DNA of 64,000 nt from Thermomonas haemolytica (GCF_004346265.1 NZ_SMAP01000003.1:155636-219635), one strand, 5' to 3'. Counted from the first letter of the stretch, positions 9,066-18,131 are shown. Made by a program: numbers and translations. The notes: generated from the sequence alone by a model not told the origin.

Positions 9066-9407
9066 TCACTCCATGAAGATCAGCCAGGCCGCGCACACCA
9101 CCAGCGCGAAGCCGGCCCAGTGGTTCCACTTCAGCGGCTGGCCCAGGTACCAGGTGGAGAAGCCGGCGAACACCAACAGGGTGATGACTTCCTGGATGCC
9201 CTTCAGCTGCGGCGCGCTGTACACCGCGCTGCCGATGCGGTTGGCGGGGACCATCAGCAGGTATTCGAAGAACGCGATGCCCCAGCTCATCAGGATGACC
9301 TTGGGCAGCGCGGTGGTGCGGTCCTTCAGGTGCCCGTACCAGGCGTAGGTCATGAAGAGGTTGGAAAACACCAGCAGCAGCGGGGTGAGCAGGCGGGCGT
9401 AGGGCAT
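9066..9407 (-). CDS. DMT-family membrane protein (DUF486)
   Basis: 113-residue, strongly hydrophobic protein of the DUF486 family, a small relative of the drug/metabolite transporters. Four membrane segments are visible: around LLTPLLLVFSNLFMTYAWY at the N-terminus, PKVILMSWGIAFFEYLLMVPANR, LKGIQEVITLLVFAGFSTWY and the C-terminal WAGFALVVCAAWLIFM. I start at the ATG at 9407 (MPYARLL); the frame is open upstream but the extra 55 residues are low-complexity and unlike the family. Function and substrate are unknown. It converges with the DUF962 gene and is divergent from the response regulator gene. Confidence 0.78.
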   Translation of the reverse strand: MPYARLLTPLLLVFSNLFMTYAWYGHLKDRTTALPKVILMSWGIAFFEYLLMVPANRIGSAVYSAPQLKGIQEVITLLVFAGFSTWYLGQPLKWNHWAGFALVVCAAWLIFME

Positions 9408-9516
9408 TGGCGGTCGGGACGGGCAGGGGGCGGGGCCGGGGTGCGCAGGATAGCCCTTCACGCAGCATCCACCGGCCGCCGGGCATGTTGCCGGCATGGT
9501 GCATGAGGTCACGGTA

Positions 9517-10218
9517 ATGCGTGAAAACGGACAGGCGGGGCTGGTGCTGATCGTCGAGGACAATCGCAACATCTCCGAGATGGTGGGCGAGTACTTGGAA
9601 GGCCGCGGGTTCGAGGTGGACTACGCGATGGACGGGCTTGACGGCTATCGGCTGGCGGCCGAGAACCCGTACGACGCGATCGTGCTGGATCTCATGCTGC
9701 CGCGTCTGGACGGGGTGGAGGTCTGCCGCCGCCTGCGCAACGAGGCGCGCAAGGCCACCCCGATCCTGATGCTGACCGCGCGCGACACCCTCGACGACAA
9801 GCTCGGCGGGCTCTCGTCCGGGGCCGACGACTACCTCACCAAGCCGTTCGCGATCCGCGAGCTGGAAGCGCGCCTGCATGCCCTGATCCGGCGCGACCGC
9901 CGCCAGGTCGGCGGCGGCGTGCTGCAGGTCGCCGACCTGGTGCTCGACCCGGCCGTGCTGCGCGCGACCCGCGCCGGCCAGGAGCTGGCGCTGTCGCCGA
10001 TCGCGCTGCGCCTGCTGGCGATCCTGATGCGGGAATCGCCGCGGGTGGTCAGCCGCCAGGAGATCGAGCGCGAGATCTGGGGCGACGACCTGCCGGATTC
10101 CGACACCCTGCGCAGCCACCTGTACAACCTGCGCAAGGTGATCGACAAGCCGTTCGACCGCCCGCTGCTGCACACGGTGCAGAGCGCGGGCTACCGCATC
10201 GCCGATCTGGCGGCCTGA
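9517..10218 (+). CDS. OmpR/PhoP-family response regulator
   Basis: 233-residue DNA-binding response regulator. The receiver domain has the acidic pair in VEDNRN, the phospho-acceptor Asp in IVLDLMLP (codon 9688-9690), the switch Thr in LTARD and Lys in YLTKPF. The C-terminal winged helix covers about residues 135-230, with SPIALRLLAILM, SHLYNLRKVID and TVQSAGYRI. I prefer the ATG at 9517, which has GAGGT about eight bases upstream, over the in-frame ATG at 9496, which has no ribosome-binding site. It is followed 15 bases later by a histidine kinase gene and then by a MacAB efflux operon, so control of that operon is plausible but unproven. Confidence 0.88.
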   Translation: MRENGQAGLVLIVEDNRNISEMVGEYLEGRGFEVDYAMDGLDGYRLAAENPYDAIVLDLMLPRLDGVEVCRRLRNEARKATPILMLTARDTLDDKLGGLSSGADDYLTKPFAIRELEARLHALIRRDRRQVGGGVLQVADLVLDPAVLRATRAGQELALSPIALRLLAILMRESPRVVSRQEIEREIWGDDLPDSDTLRSHLYNLRKVIDKPFDRPLLHTVQSAGYRIADLAA

Positions 10219-10233
10219 TGCCGCCCGCCGCGC

Positions 10234-10947
10234 ATGCCCAGTTCCTCGCCCAGCCCTGACCCCGCACACGCGCCGACGCCCGCCGAGCGCCTCGCGCGTG
10301 AGCAGGATTTCACCCGCGACGCCAGCCACGAGCTGCGCACGCCGCTGACCGTGATCCGCATGGCCAGCGACCTGATCGCGCACGACGACGGCCTGTCGGA
10401 GGCCTCGCGGCGCTCGCTGGCGCGCATCCGCGAGGCGGTGGCGGGGATGGAGGCCACCATCGATGCCCTGCTGCTGCTGGCGCGCGGGCAGGAGGTGCCG
10501 CTGGAAGCCGAGGACTTCCACGTGGGCGAGTTGCTGGACCAGGTGCTGGAACAGGTGCGTCCGCAGCTGCAGCGCAAACGCCTGGCGCTGGCCCTCGAAC
10601 AGCAGGCCGATCCGCTGCTGCATGCGCCACCGCGGGCGCTGGCGGTGGTGCTGGGCAATCTGCTGGCCAATGCCGCGCGCTACACCGATGCCGGGCAGGT
10701 GCGGGTGCGGGTGCTGCCGGACCGGGTCGAGATCGAGGACACCGGGATCGGGATGGATGCGGCCACCCTGGCGCGCGCCTTCGAGCCGTTTTACCGCGGC
10801 CTGGGCACGCCGCCCGGCGGCGGCGGGCTGGGGCTGTCGGTGGCGCACCGGCTGGCCCAGCGCTGCGGCTGGACGCTGCGGCTGGACAGCACGCCCGGGC
10901 AGGGCACCTGCGCCAGCCTGCTGTTCGGGCGCGCCGTGCAGGACTGA
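10234..10947 (+). CDS. Histidine kinase lacking the sensor and membrane half
   Basis: 237-residue protein containing only the catalytic core of a sensor kinase. The HisKA domain begins almost at the N-terminus with FTRDASHELRTPLT (phospho-His near residue 32). The HATPase domain follows with LGNLLANAARYT, the G1 box DTGIGM, FEPFYRG and the G2 box GGGGLGLSVA. There is no transmembrane segment, periplasmic domain or HAMP linker, although OmpR-family partners usually have them (total length near 450). Only 15 bases separate it from the response regulator, so the missing half is not encoded upstream. A TGATG overlap at 10216-10220 opens a 13-codon frame that stops at once, perhaps a remnant of the original start. 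Confidence 0.82.
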   Translation: MPSSSPSPDPAHAPTPAERLAREQDFTRDASHELRTPLTVIRMASDLIAHDDGLSEASRRSLARIREAVAGMEATIDALLLLARGQEVPLEAEDFHVGELLDQVLEQVRPQLQRKRLALALEQQADPLLHAPPRALAVVLGNLLANAARYTDAGQVRVRVLPDRVEIEDTGIGMDAATLARAFEPFYRGLGTPPGGGGLGLSVAHRLAQRCGWTLRLDSTPGQGTCASLLFGRAVQD

Positions 10948-11043
10948 TGGCACGGTCGGGTGTCATGCGGGCGGGCGAGAATGCCTGTCAACCCTGCGCG
11001 CGCCCGCGCGTTTCCGCCTGTCCACAGACTTCGCAGACTCCGC

Positions 11044-12597
11044 ATGAGCCAGCCCCGTCGTCCCCGCCGTTCCCCCTTGCGCAAAGCCGGCATCGCCATC
11101 GTCGTCATCGCCGCCCTGGCCGTGGGCTGGCACTTCTGGCACAAGCGCGGACAGACGGCCGAGGGCGGCTACCGCACCGAAACCGTGCAGCGCGGTGACA
11201 TCCGGGTGGCGATCTCGTCCACCGGTACCCTGAGCGCGATCACCACCGTCACCGTCGGCAGCCAGATCTCCGGCCAGGTGACCCAGGTGCTGGCCGATTA
11301 CAACTCGCCGGTGAAGAAGGGCCAGGTGCTGGCGGTGATCGACCCCTCCACCTACGAGGCGCAGATCCGCCAGGGCGAGGCCCAGATCGCCAGCGCGCGC
11401 GCGCAGCTGGCGCAGGCACAGGCGACGCTGCGCAACGCGACGCTGGACTACCAGCGCAAGTCCGACCTCGGCCGCCAGCAGCTGGTGGCCCAGAGCGACG
11501 TGGACCAGGCGCGCGCCGCGATGGAGCAGGCGCAGGCGCAGGTCAATTCGGCGCAGGCCGCGATCCGCCAGCAGACCGCCTCCACCCAGACCACCCGGGT
11601 CAACCTGGAGCGCACGGTGATCCGCTCGCCGGTGGACGGCGTGGTGCTGACCCGCAAGATCGAACCGGGCCAGACCGTCGCCGCCAGCCTGCAGGCGCCG
11701 GAGTTGTTTACCATCGCCGAAGACCTGTCGAAAATGAAGATCGAGCTGGCGGTGGACGAATCCGACATCGGCCAGGTCAAGGTGGGGCAGGCGGTCAGCT
11801 TCACCGCCGATGCCTTCCCCGACCGCCGCTTCCGCGGCACCGTGGAGCAGGTGCGGCTGGCGGCCACCACCAACAACAACGTCGTCACCTACCCGGTGGT
11901 GGTCACGGTGGACAACAGCGACGGCACCCTGCTGCCGGGGCTGACGGTGAACGCCGAGATCGAGGTCAGCAAGCGCACCGGTGTGCTGAAGTTGGCGAAC
12001 GCCGCGCTGCGCTTCAAGCCCAGCGATGGCTCGCCGCTGGCGGCGCTGCAGCCGCAGGCGCCGGGCCAGGGCGGGCCGGGCGCTGGCGGCAACGGGATGG
12101 CCGACGGCCTGCGCGCGGCCGCGGCCGGGCTGGGCCTGAATGCGCAGCAGCAGGCGGCGTTCGACGAGACCCTGGCGCAGATGCAGAAGCGCCAGGCCGA
12201 GCGCGCGGCGCAGTTCCGGCAGCAGGCGGCGCAGTCGCCGCAGCAGGGCGGCAATCGCCTGTTCGGCGGTGGCGGCATGCGCATGGGCGGCGGTGGCGGT
12301 GGGCCCGACGCCAGCATGCAGGCGCAGATCCGTGCGCGCATGCGCGAGCGCATCAATCAACAGTTCGCGGCTTTCCGTGCCTCCCTGAGCGAAGACCAGC
12401 GTGCGAAATGGGACGCGGCGGTGGATGCCCAGCTCAACGCCAAGCGGGTCAGCGTGTACCGGTTGGCCAAGGGCGGCAAGCCGGAGCTGGTGAACATCCG
12501 CCTGGGCGCCAGCGACGGCAGCGCCACCGAGGTGATGGGCGACATCCGCGAGGGCGACCAGATCATCAGCGGCGAGCGCGCCGCGGGGGCGCCGTGA
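11044..12597 (+). CDS. macA: MacA-like periplasmic adaptor of a tripartite efflux pump
   Basis: 517-residue membrane-fusion protein linking an inner-membrane ABC transporter to an outer-membrane channel. An N-terminal signal anchor (about residues 14-31, GIAIVVIAALAVGWHF) leads to the lipoyl half-motif GSQISGQVTQVLADYNSPVKKGQ, a long Gln/Ala-rich coiled-coil hairpin (about 100-185), the second lipoyl half (RSPVDGVVL) and a beta-barrel. It is much longer than the usual 370-390 residues. A Gly/Gln-rich insert at about 12030-12440 separates the barrel from the membrane-proximal strands (SVYRLAKGGKPELVNIRLG). The ATG at 11044 is the only start that gives a proper signal anchor. The stop overlaps the GTG start of the ATPase gene. 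Confidence 0.88.
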   Translation: MSQPRRPRRSPLRKAGIAIVVIAALAVGWHFWHKRGQTAEGGYRTETVQRGDIRVAISSTGTLSAITTVTVGSQISGQVTQVLADYNSPVKKGQVLAVIDPSTYEAQIRQGEAQIASARAQLAQAQATLRNATLDYQRKSDLGRQQLVAQSDVDQARAAMEQAQAQVNSAQAAIRQQTASTQTTRVNLERTVIRSPVDGVVLTRKIEPGQTVAASLQAPELFTIAEDLSKMKIELAVDESDIGQVKVGQAVSFTADAFPDRRFRGTVEQVRLAATTNNNVVTYPVVVTVDNSDGTLLPGLTVNAEIEVSKRTGVLKLANAALRFKPSDGSPLAALQPQAPGQGGPGAGGNGMADGLRAAAAGLGLNAQQQAAFDETLAQMQKRQAERAAQFRQQAAQSPQQGGNRLFGGGGMRMGGGGGGPDASMQAQIRARMRERINQQFAAFRASLSEDQRAKWDAAVDAQLNAKRVSVYRLAKGGKPELVNIRLGASDGSATEVMGDIREGDQIISGERAAGAP

Positions 12598-13304
12598 TCG
12601 CAAACCCGCTTGCGCCGGTCATCGAGACCCGCCAGCTCAGCAAGGTGTACCTGGCCGGCACCGAGGCCGAGGTGGTGGCGCTGCACGGGGCGGACCTGAC
12701 CGTGCGCCGCGGCGAGTTCGTGGCGATCATGGGGCCGTCCGGCTCCGGCAAGACCACGATGATGAACCTGCTGGGCTGCCTGGACACGCCGACCTCGGGC
12801 ACCTACCTGTGCGATGGCGAGGACGTCTCCACCCTCGATGCCGAGGAGCTGGCGCAGGTGCGCCTGCACAAGATCGGCTTCGTGTTCCAGCAGTTCAACC
12901 TGCTGCCGCGGATGACCGCGCTGGAGAACGTGATGATGCCGCTGGGTTATGTGCGGATGTCACGCCACGAGCGCCGCGAGCGCGCGCTGGCGATGCTGGA
13001 AGCGGTGGGCTTGGGCAGCCGCGCCGGGCACAAGCCGACCGAGTTGTCCGGCGGCCAGCAGCAGCGGGTGGCGATCGCGCGCGCGCTGATCAACGCGCCG
13101 CCGCTGCTGCTGGCGGACGAGCCGACTGGCGCGCTGGACAGCAAGACCGGCGAGGAGATCCTGGCGCTGTTCAAGCGCCTGCGCTCGGACGGGCATACCG
13201 TGGTGCTGATCACCCACGATGCGCACGTGGCCGAGCACGCCGACGCCATCTACGAAATCCACGACGGCGTGCTCGGCGCGCGTCGTGCCGGGAGCCGCGC
13301 ATGA
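12594..13304 (+). CDS. MacB-type ABC transporter ATP-binding subunit
   Basis: 236-residue ATPase of the LolD/MacB branch of ABC transporters. Walker A GPSGSGKTT (about residues 46-54), Q-loop VFQQFNLLP, signature LSGGQQQRVAIARAL, Walker B LLLADEPTGALD and switch His in ITHD are all intact. The start is GTG at 12594, overlapping the macA stop; the open frame upstream lies inside macA. In E. coli MacB the ATPase and permease are one protein; here they are separate genes overlapping by four bases (ATGA at 13301). It would energise export by the permease encoded next. Confidence 0.92.
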   Translation: MIANPLAPVIETRQLSKVYLAGTEAEVVALHGADLTVRRGEFVAIMGPSGSGKTTMMNLLGCLDTPTSGTYLCDGEDVSTLDAEELAQVRLHKIGFVFQQFNLLPRMTALENVMMPLGYVRMSRHERRERALAMLEAVGLGSRAGHKPTELSGGQQQRVAIARALINAPPLLLADEPTGALDSKTGEEILALFKRLRSDGHTVVLITHDAHVAEHADAIYEIHDGVLGARRAGSRA

Positions 13305-14536
13305 GCCCGCTGGAAATCCTGCGCACCGCGGTATTTGCCCTGCGCGGCAACTGGCTGCGCAGCGCGCTGACCTCGCTTGGCGTGATCATCGGCATCGCCG
13401 CGGTGATCGTGATGGTCTCGATCGGGCAGGGCACCCAGGCCGAGATCGACAAGCTGGTCTCGGGCCTCGGCTCGCAGCGGTTGGACATCTCCGGCGCCGG
13501 CGGCATGGGCCCGGGCGGCGCGCGGCTGGCGCAGGGCAGCCGCTGGAGCCTGACCGAAGGCGACGTGGAGGCGATCCGCAACGAGGTGCCGGAAGTCCAG
13601 TACGTGGCCGGCTCGCTGCGCGGCGGCACCCAGGTGGTGTTCGCCGAGAACAATGCCTCCACCCAGTGGCAGGGCGTGCAGGCCGACTGGTTCCCGATCA
13701 ATGGCTGGGAGATCGCCAGTGGCGACGGCTTCCAGCCCGCCGACTACGGCGGCTCCAGCAAGCCGGTGATCCTGGGCGAGACCGTGCGCCGCGAACTGTT
13801 CGGCGACCAGGAGGGAATCGGCCAGACCATCCGCCTCGGGCGGGTGCCGTTCACCGTGGTCGGCGTGCTCAAGCCCAAGGGCCAGGGCGGCTTCGGCCAG
13901 GACCAGGACGACATCGTGGTGGTGCCGCTGGAGACCGCGCGCCGCCGCCTGTCCACCTCGCAGGGGATGCCGCCGGGCGCGGTCCAGCAGATCTCGGTGG
14001 GGGTGGACGACGCCCGCAACCTCGACGTGGCGCAGTCCGAGATCGAGGCCCTGCTGCGCCAGCGGCACAAGATCCAGCCGGGCGCGGACGACGACTTCGT
14101 GGTGCGCAACATCAGCCAGATCGTGGCCACCCGCACCCAGACCACCAACCTCATGTCGAAGCTGCTGGGCGCGGTGGCCGGCATCTGCCTGGTGATCGGC
14201 GGCATCGGCATCATGAACATCATGCTGGTCTCGGTCACCGAGCGGATCCGCGAGATCGGCCTGCGGCTGGCGGTGGGCGCGGGCCCGCGCGACATCCGCG
14301 CGCAGTTCCTGGCCGAGGCGATGCTGATTTCGCTGATCGGTGGCGTGATCGGGATCGCGATCGGCATCGTCGGCGCGCTGCTGGCGGGCAAGTTCAGCGA
14401 GCTGCCGGTGGCGCTGAACGCCCAGGTGGTGGCGCTGGCGGCTGCGTTCTCGATCGCCACCGGGCTGTTCTTCGGCTACTACCCGGCGCGCAAGGCCTCG
14501 CTGCTGGACCCGATCGAGGCGCTGCGCTCGCAGTAG
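13301..14536 (+). CDS. MacB-type ABC transporter permease subunit
   Basis: 411-residue permease of the MacB/LolC family. The first membrane segment (about residues 20-42, LTSLGVIIGIAAVIVMVSIG) is followed by a large periplasmic domain (about 45-275) and three C-terminal membrane segments (about 285-310, 330-352 and 365-390), ending with FFGYYPARKASLLDPIEALR, the usual family C-terminus. Together with the ATPase and the MacA-like adaptor it should form a mechanotransmission-type exporter. The substrate (macrolide, peptide or siderophore-like molecule) cannot be read from sequence. An outer-membrane TolC partner is not encoded here. A GC-rich palindrome with no T-run follows the stop. Confidence 0.91.
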   Translation: MSPLEILRTAVFALRGNWLRSALTSLGVIIGIAAVIVMVSIGQGTQAEIDKLVSGLGSQRLDISGAGGMGPGGARLAQGSRWSLTEGDVEAIRNEVPEVQYVAGSLRGGTQVVFAENNASTQWQGVQADWFPINGWEIASGDGFQPADYGGSSKPVILGETVRRELFGDQEGIGQTIRLGRVPFTVVGVLKPKGQGGFGQDQDDIVVVPLETARRRLSTSQGMPPGAVQQISVGVDDARNLDVAQSEIEALLRQRHKIQPGADDDFVVRNISQIVATRTQTTNLMSKLLGAVAGICLVIGGIGIMNIMLVSVTERIREIGLRLAVGAGPRDIRAQFLAEAMLISLIGGVIGIAIGIVGALLAGKFSELPVALNAQVVALAAAFSIATGLFFGYYPARKASLLDPIEALRSQ

Positions 14537-14656
14537 CGGGTGCCGGCCGCCCGCCCGGGCGGGCCGGGGGCTTGTGGCAGAATGACGGCCCGTTCCACCT
14601 GGCGTTCCGTTCGATGCCCGCTACCCGCCGCGCTTCCCGCTTCCGGACCTGCACGC

Positions 14657-15037
14657 ATGGCTGACCTGTACGGGCATTTCCCGCGTGGACCCGCCGGCGT
14701 GATGCGCGCCGCGCGCTGGTCGCTGCTGGGGCTGCGTGCGGCCTGGCTGCACGAATCCTCGTTCCGGCTCGAGGTCTGCCTGTTCCTGCTGCTGGGCCCG
14801 CTGGGCTGGTGGCTGGGCCAGACCCCGGTGGAGCGCGTGCTGCTGGTCGGCAGCTGCCTGCTGGTACTGGCGATGGAGCTGATGAACTCCTCGATGGAGG
14901 CGGTGATCGAGCGCTTCGGGCCCGAGCGCCACGAGCTGGCCGGGCGCGCCAAGGACATGGGCTCGGCTGCGGTGTTCGTGCTGATGATGAACGTGCTGCT
15001 GGTCTGGGGCGCCCTGCTGCTGCCCCGCTGGCTGTGA
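14657..15037 (+). CDS. dgkA: Diacylglycerol kinase DgkA
   Basis: 126-residue integral membrane kinase that phosphorylates diacylglycerol to phosphatidate, recycling lipid from periplasmic glucan synthesis. The catalytic signature is present: MNSSMEAVIERFGPERHELAGRAKDMGSAAV spans the conserved Glu and the ELxGRAKDMGSAAV block. Three hydrophobic segments fit the family (around residues 40-57, 60-78 and 100-122). The ATG at 14657 gives the family length; the open frame upstream is not DgkA-like. A possible extended -10 (TGG followed by CAGAAT, 14575-14583) precedes it, with no clear -35. It lies 34 bases before the TerC-family gene. Confidence 0.92.
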   Translation: MADLYGHFPRGPAGVMRAARWSLLGLRAAWLHESSFRLEVCLFLLLGPLGWWLGQTPVERVLLVGSCLLVLAMELMNSSMEAVIERFGPERHELAGRAKDMGSAAVFVLMMNVLLVWGALLLPRWL

Positions 15038-15071
15038 TGCGTACGTCGCGGCCGGTGGTGGAGGTGGGCGG

Positions 15072-15821
15072 ATGGACCTGAGTTTCCTGGCCTCGCCCGA
15101 TGCGTGGCTGACCCTAGTGACCCTGAGCGCGCTGGAGATCGTGCTCGGCATCGACAACCTGGTGTTCATTTCGATCGCGGTCAGCCGCCTGCCGGAGGAG
15201 CGCAAGCCGCTGGCGCGCCGGCTGGGCATCGCGGTGGCCTGCATCACCCGCATCCTGCTGCTGGTGACGCTGGCGTTCCTGGCGCGGATGTCGCAAGACC
15301 TGTTCCAGCTGTTCGGCCAGGGCATCTCGATCCGCGACCTGGTGCTGGTGCTGGGCGGCGTCTTCCTGCTGGTGAAGGGCGTGCTGGAGATCCGCGACCT
15401 CATCACCGGCGGCGAGGACGAGGACCCGCGTACCACCAAGGCCTCGGCGGTGTTCGCACTGGTGATCGCGCAGATCGCGGTGATCGACATCGTGTTCTCG
15501 CTGGATTCGGTGATCACCGCGGTGGGGATCGCCGAGCACATCCCGATCATGGTGTTCGCCATCCTGGTGGCGGTGGGGATCATGCTGCTGGCGGCCAATC
15601 CGCTGGGACGTTTCATCGACGCCAATCCCACGGTCAAGATGCTGGCGCTGGCCTTCATCCTGCTGGTCGGCGCCGTGCTGGTGCTCGACGGGCTGGAGGT
15701 GCACGTGCCCAAGCCCTACATCTACTTCGCCATGGCTTTCTCGGTGCTGGTGGAGTGGCTGAACCTGCTGATGCGGCGCCGCGCCGCCGCCCACCGCATC
15801 CCTGGCGCCGGCGAGTGGTAG
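15072..15821 (+). CDS. TerC-family integral membrane protein
   Basis: 249-residue TerC/Alx-family protein with about seven membrane segments. The two family signatures with intramembrane acidic residues are clear: [15 protein letters not shown] near residue 20 and [14 protein letters not shown] near residue 140. Members export or handle metal ions such as manganese, or relate to tellurite resistance; the specific role here is unknown. No manganese-type riboswitch was recognised in the short space upstream (15038-15071). The next gene, lgt, starts 28 bases downstream on the same strand. Confidence 0.87.
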   Translation: MDLSFLASPDAWLTLVTLSALEIVLGIDNLVFISIAVSRLPEERKPLARRLGIAVACITRILLLVTLAFLARMSQDLFQLFGQGISIRDLVLVLGGVFLLVKGVLEIRDLITGGEDEDPRTTKASAVFALVIAQIAVIDIVFSLDSVITAVGIAEHIPIMVFAILVAVGIMLLAANPLGRFIDANPTVKMLALAFILLVGAVLVLDGLEVHVPKPYIYFAMAFSVLVEWLNLLMRRRAAAHRIPGAGEW

Positions 15822-15849
15822 CACGCCGGTCCCCCACGCCCTACTGCCC

Positions 15850-16755
15850 ATGGTTCCTATGCCGTACCTGCACCAGATCGACCCCATCGCCCTCTCGCTC
15901 GGCCCGCTGAAAGTCCACTGGTACGGGCTGATGTACCTGCTGGGCTTCGCCGTGGCCTGGTGGCTGGGGCGCCGCCGGGTGCGCGCCGGGCGCCTGCCGG
16001 GGGTGGACGACAACGGCTTCTCCGACCTGATGTTCTACGCCATGCTCGGCGTGGTGGTGGGCGGCCGGGTCGGCTACATGCTGTTCTACGATTTCGGCCC
16101 GTTCATCCACGATCCGCTGCTGCTGTTCCGGGTCTGGGAAGGCGGGATGAGCTTCCACGGCGGCCTGCTGGGCGTGCTCGCGGCGATCGCCTGGTGGTCG
16201 CGCCGGCACCGCCTGCACTTCTTCGACACGGTCGATTTCATCGCGCCGCTGGTGCCGGCCGGGCTCGGGTTCGGCCGTATCGGCAATTTCATCGGCGGCG
16301 AGCTGTGGGGCAAGCCCACCCACGGCACCGTGTTCGAGCGCCTGGGCGTGATCTTCCCGCGCGCGCTGCCGGAGCCGTTCGCCTCGATGGATGCCGCCAC
16401 CCTGCGCGCCCAGTACGAGGCCGGACTGCTGGATACGTTCGCGCGCCATCCCTCGCAGCTGTACCAGGCCACCCTGGAGGGGCTGGTGATGTTCTGCGTG
16501 CTGGTGTGGTATTCGCGCCGGCCGCGCCCGCGCTATGCGGTCTCCGGCCTGTTCGCGCTGCTGTATGGCTGCTTCCGGTTCCTGGTCGAGTTCGTGCGCG
16601 AGCCGGATGCCCAGCTCGGCTACCTCGCCTTCGGCTGGCTGACCATGGGCCAGCTGCTGAGCCTGCCGCTGGTGCTGCTGGGCCTGTTCTGGCTGTGGAA
16701 GTCGCGCACGTCGCCGACCCTGATGCCGGTCGCCAGTGCGGAGACGGCGCGGTGA
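15850..16755 (+). CDS. lgt: Prolipoprotein diacylglyceryl transferase
   Basis: 301-residue inner-membrane enzyme that transfers diacylglycerol from phosphatidylglycerol to the lipobox cysteine of prolipoproteins, the first step of lipoprotein maturation. Signatures: [12 protein letters not shown] near the N-terminus, [26 protein letters not shown] (the Lgt signature with the essential Arg/Asn) and HPSQLYQ. Seven membrane segments are evident. A second in-frame ATG at 15859 is possible. Its stop overlaps the GTG start of thyA, an arrangement seen in many proteobacteria, and folA follows, so lgt-thyA-folA are probably one operon. Confidence 0.95.
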   Translation: MVPMPYLHQIDPIALSLGPLKVHWYGLMYLLGFAVAWWLGRRRVRAGRLPGVDDNGFSDLMFYAMLGVVVGGRVGYMLFYDFGPFIHDPLLLFRVWEGGMSFHGGLLGVLAAIAWWSRRHRLHFFDTVDFIAPLVPAGLGFGRIGNFIGGELWGKPTHGTVFERLGVIFPRALPEPFASMDAATLRAQYEAGLLDTFARHPSQLYQATLEGLVMFCVLVWYSRRPRPRYAVSGLFALLYGCFRFLVEFVREPDAQLGYLAFGWLTMGQLLSLPLVLLGLFWLWKSRTSPTLMPVASAETAR

Positions 16756-17546
16756 AGCAGTACCTCGACCTGCTGGGCCACGTGCTGGAGCACGGCGCCG
16801 ACAAGGCCGACCGCACCGGCACCGGCACCCGCAGCGTGTTCGGCTGGCAGATGCGCTTCGACCTGCGCGAGGGTTTCCCGCTGGTCACCACCAAGAAGCT
16901 GCACCTGCGCTCGATCGTCCACGAGCTGCTGTGGTTCCTGCAGGGCAGCACCAACATCGCCTACCTCAAGGACAACAAGGTCTCGATCTGGGACGAGTGG
17001 GCGGACGCGGACGGTGAGCTGGGGCCGGTGTACGGCAAGCAGTGGCGCAGCTGGCAGGGCGCCGACGGGCAGGCGATCGACCAGATCCGCTGGGTGGTGG
17101 ACGAGATCCGCCGCAATCCCGATTCGCGCCGTCTGATCGTCTCCGCCTGGAACGTGGCCGACCTGCCGAAGATGGCACTGCAGCCCTGCCACACCCTGTT
17201 CCAGTTCTACGTGGCGGACGGCCGCCTGAGCTGCCAGCTGTACCAGCGCAGCGGCGACATCTTCCTCGGGGTGCCGTTCAACATCGCCAGCTACGCGCTG
17301 CTGACCCACATGGTGGCGCAGGTTTGCGGGCTGGGGGTAGGCGATTTCGTGCACACCCTCGGCGATGCCCACCTGTACGCCAACCACTTCGAGCAGGCAC
17401 GCGAGCAGCTGGCGCGCACGCCGCGCCCGCTGCCGGTGCTGAAGCTGAACCCGGACGTGCGCGACATCTTTGGCTTCCGCTACGAGGACGTCGTGATCGA
17501 GGGCTACGACCCGTGGCCGGCGATCAAGGCGCCGGTGGCGGTGTAG
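16752..17546 (+). CDS. thyA: Thymidylate synthase
   Basis: 264-residue thymidylate synthase, the same length as the E. coli enzyme. It methylates dUMP to dTMP with methylenetetrahydrofolate and yields dihydrofolate. Visible: [12 protein letters not shown] (phosphate-binding Arg), the catalytic Cys in [37 protein letters not shown] (dUMP-binding) and the C-terminal IKAPVAV. The start is GTG at 16752, overlapping the lgt stop by four bases. The folA product regenerates tetrahydrofolate from its dihydrofolate product, which explains the close linkage. Confidence 0.97.
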   Translation: MKQYLDLLGHVLEHGADKADRTGTGTRSVFGWQMRFDLREGFPLVTTKKLHLRSIVHELLWFLQGSTNIAYLKDNKVSIWDEWADADGELGPVYGKQWRSWQGADGQAIDQIRWVVDEIRRNPDSRRLIVSAWNVADLPKMALQPCHTLFQFYVADGRLSCQLYQRSGDIFLGVPFNIASYALLTHMVAQVCGLGVGDFVHTLGDAHLYANHFEQAREQLARTPRPLPVLKLNPDVRDIFGFRYEDVVIEGYDPWPAIKAPVAV

Positions 17547-17568
17547 GCCGGCCATGGCCGGTTCCGCC

Positions 17569-18078
17569 ATGCGCGTCTCCCTGATCGCCGCGCTCGACCG
17601 CCATTCGGCCATCGGCCGCGGCAACGCGCTGCCCTGGCATCTGCCGGACGATCTCCGGCGCTTCAAGGCGCTGACCCTCGGCAAGCCGGTGCTGATGGGG
17701 CGGCGCACCGCGGAGTCGCTGGGGCGGGCGCTGCCGGGGCGGCGCAACCTGGTGCTGACCCGCGGCGGCCAGGTGCCGTTCCCCGGGATGCAGGCGGTGG
17801 CCTCACTGCAGCAGGCGCTCGCGCTGGTCGCCGCGGCGGGAGGCGACGAGCTGTGCGTGATCGGCGGGGGGCAGCTGTACGCGTTGGCCCTGCCGCAAGC
17901 CACCCACCTGCACCTGACCCATGTCGAGACGGAGGTGGAGGGGGCGGATGCCTTCTTCCCGCCGCTGCCGCCGGGGCGCTGGCGGGAGACCGCGCGCAGC
18001 CTGCATCCGGTCGATGCCACGCACCCGTTCGCCTTCGCCTTCGTGGACTACGAGCGGGCATCGCCCGCGGCTGGATGA
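17569..18078 (+). CDS. folA: Dihydrofolate reductase
   Basis: 169-residue dihydrofolate reductase reducing dihydrofolate to tetrahydrofolate with NADPH. Motifs: AIGRGNALPWHLPDDLRRFK (substrate pocket with the conserved Asp near residue 27), PVLMGRRTAESLGRALPGR (NADPH binding) and VIGGGQLYALAL. I take ATG 17569 (MRVSLIAALD) as start because it gives the family N-terminus; ATG 17554 would add five residues. It follows thyA closely and ends the lgt-thyA-folA run. Downstream lies the promoter of the tRNA-tuf transcript. Confidence 0.94.
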   Translation: MRVSLIAALDRHSAIGRGNALPWHLPDDLRRFKALTLGKPVLMGRRTAESLGRALPGRRNLVLTRGGQVPFPGMQAVASLQQALALVAAAGGDELCVIGGGQLYALALPQATHLHLTHVETEVEGADAFFPPLPPGRWRETARSLHPVDATHPFAFAFVDYERASPAAG

Positions 18079-18131
18079 GGTGCCGGGACGGGGCCGCGCG
18101 GAGCCTCCCGAAAAAATCCCGGTGCGCCGTG

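Noticed and set aside
14549-14564. GCCCGCCCGGGCGGGC palindrome after the MacB permease gene as terminator.
   Set aside because: No T-run follows, and such GC palindromes are frequent in this genome; the evidence is too weak to list it as a terminator.
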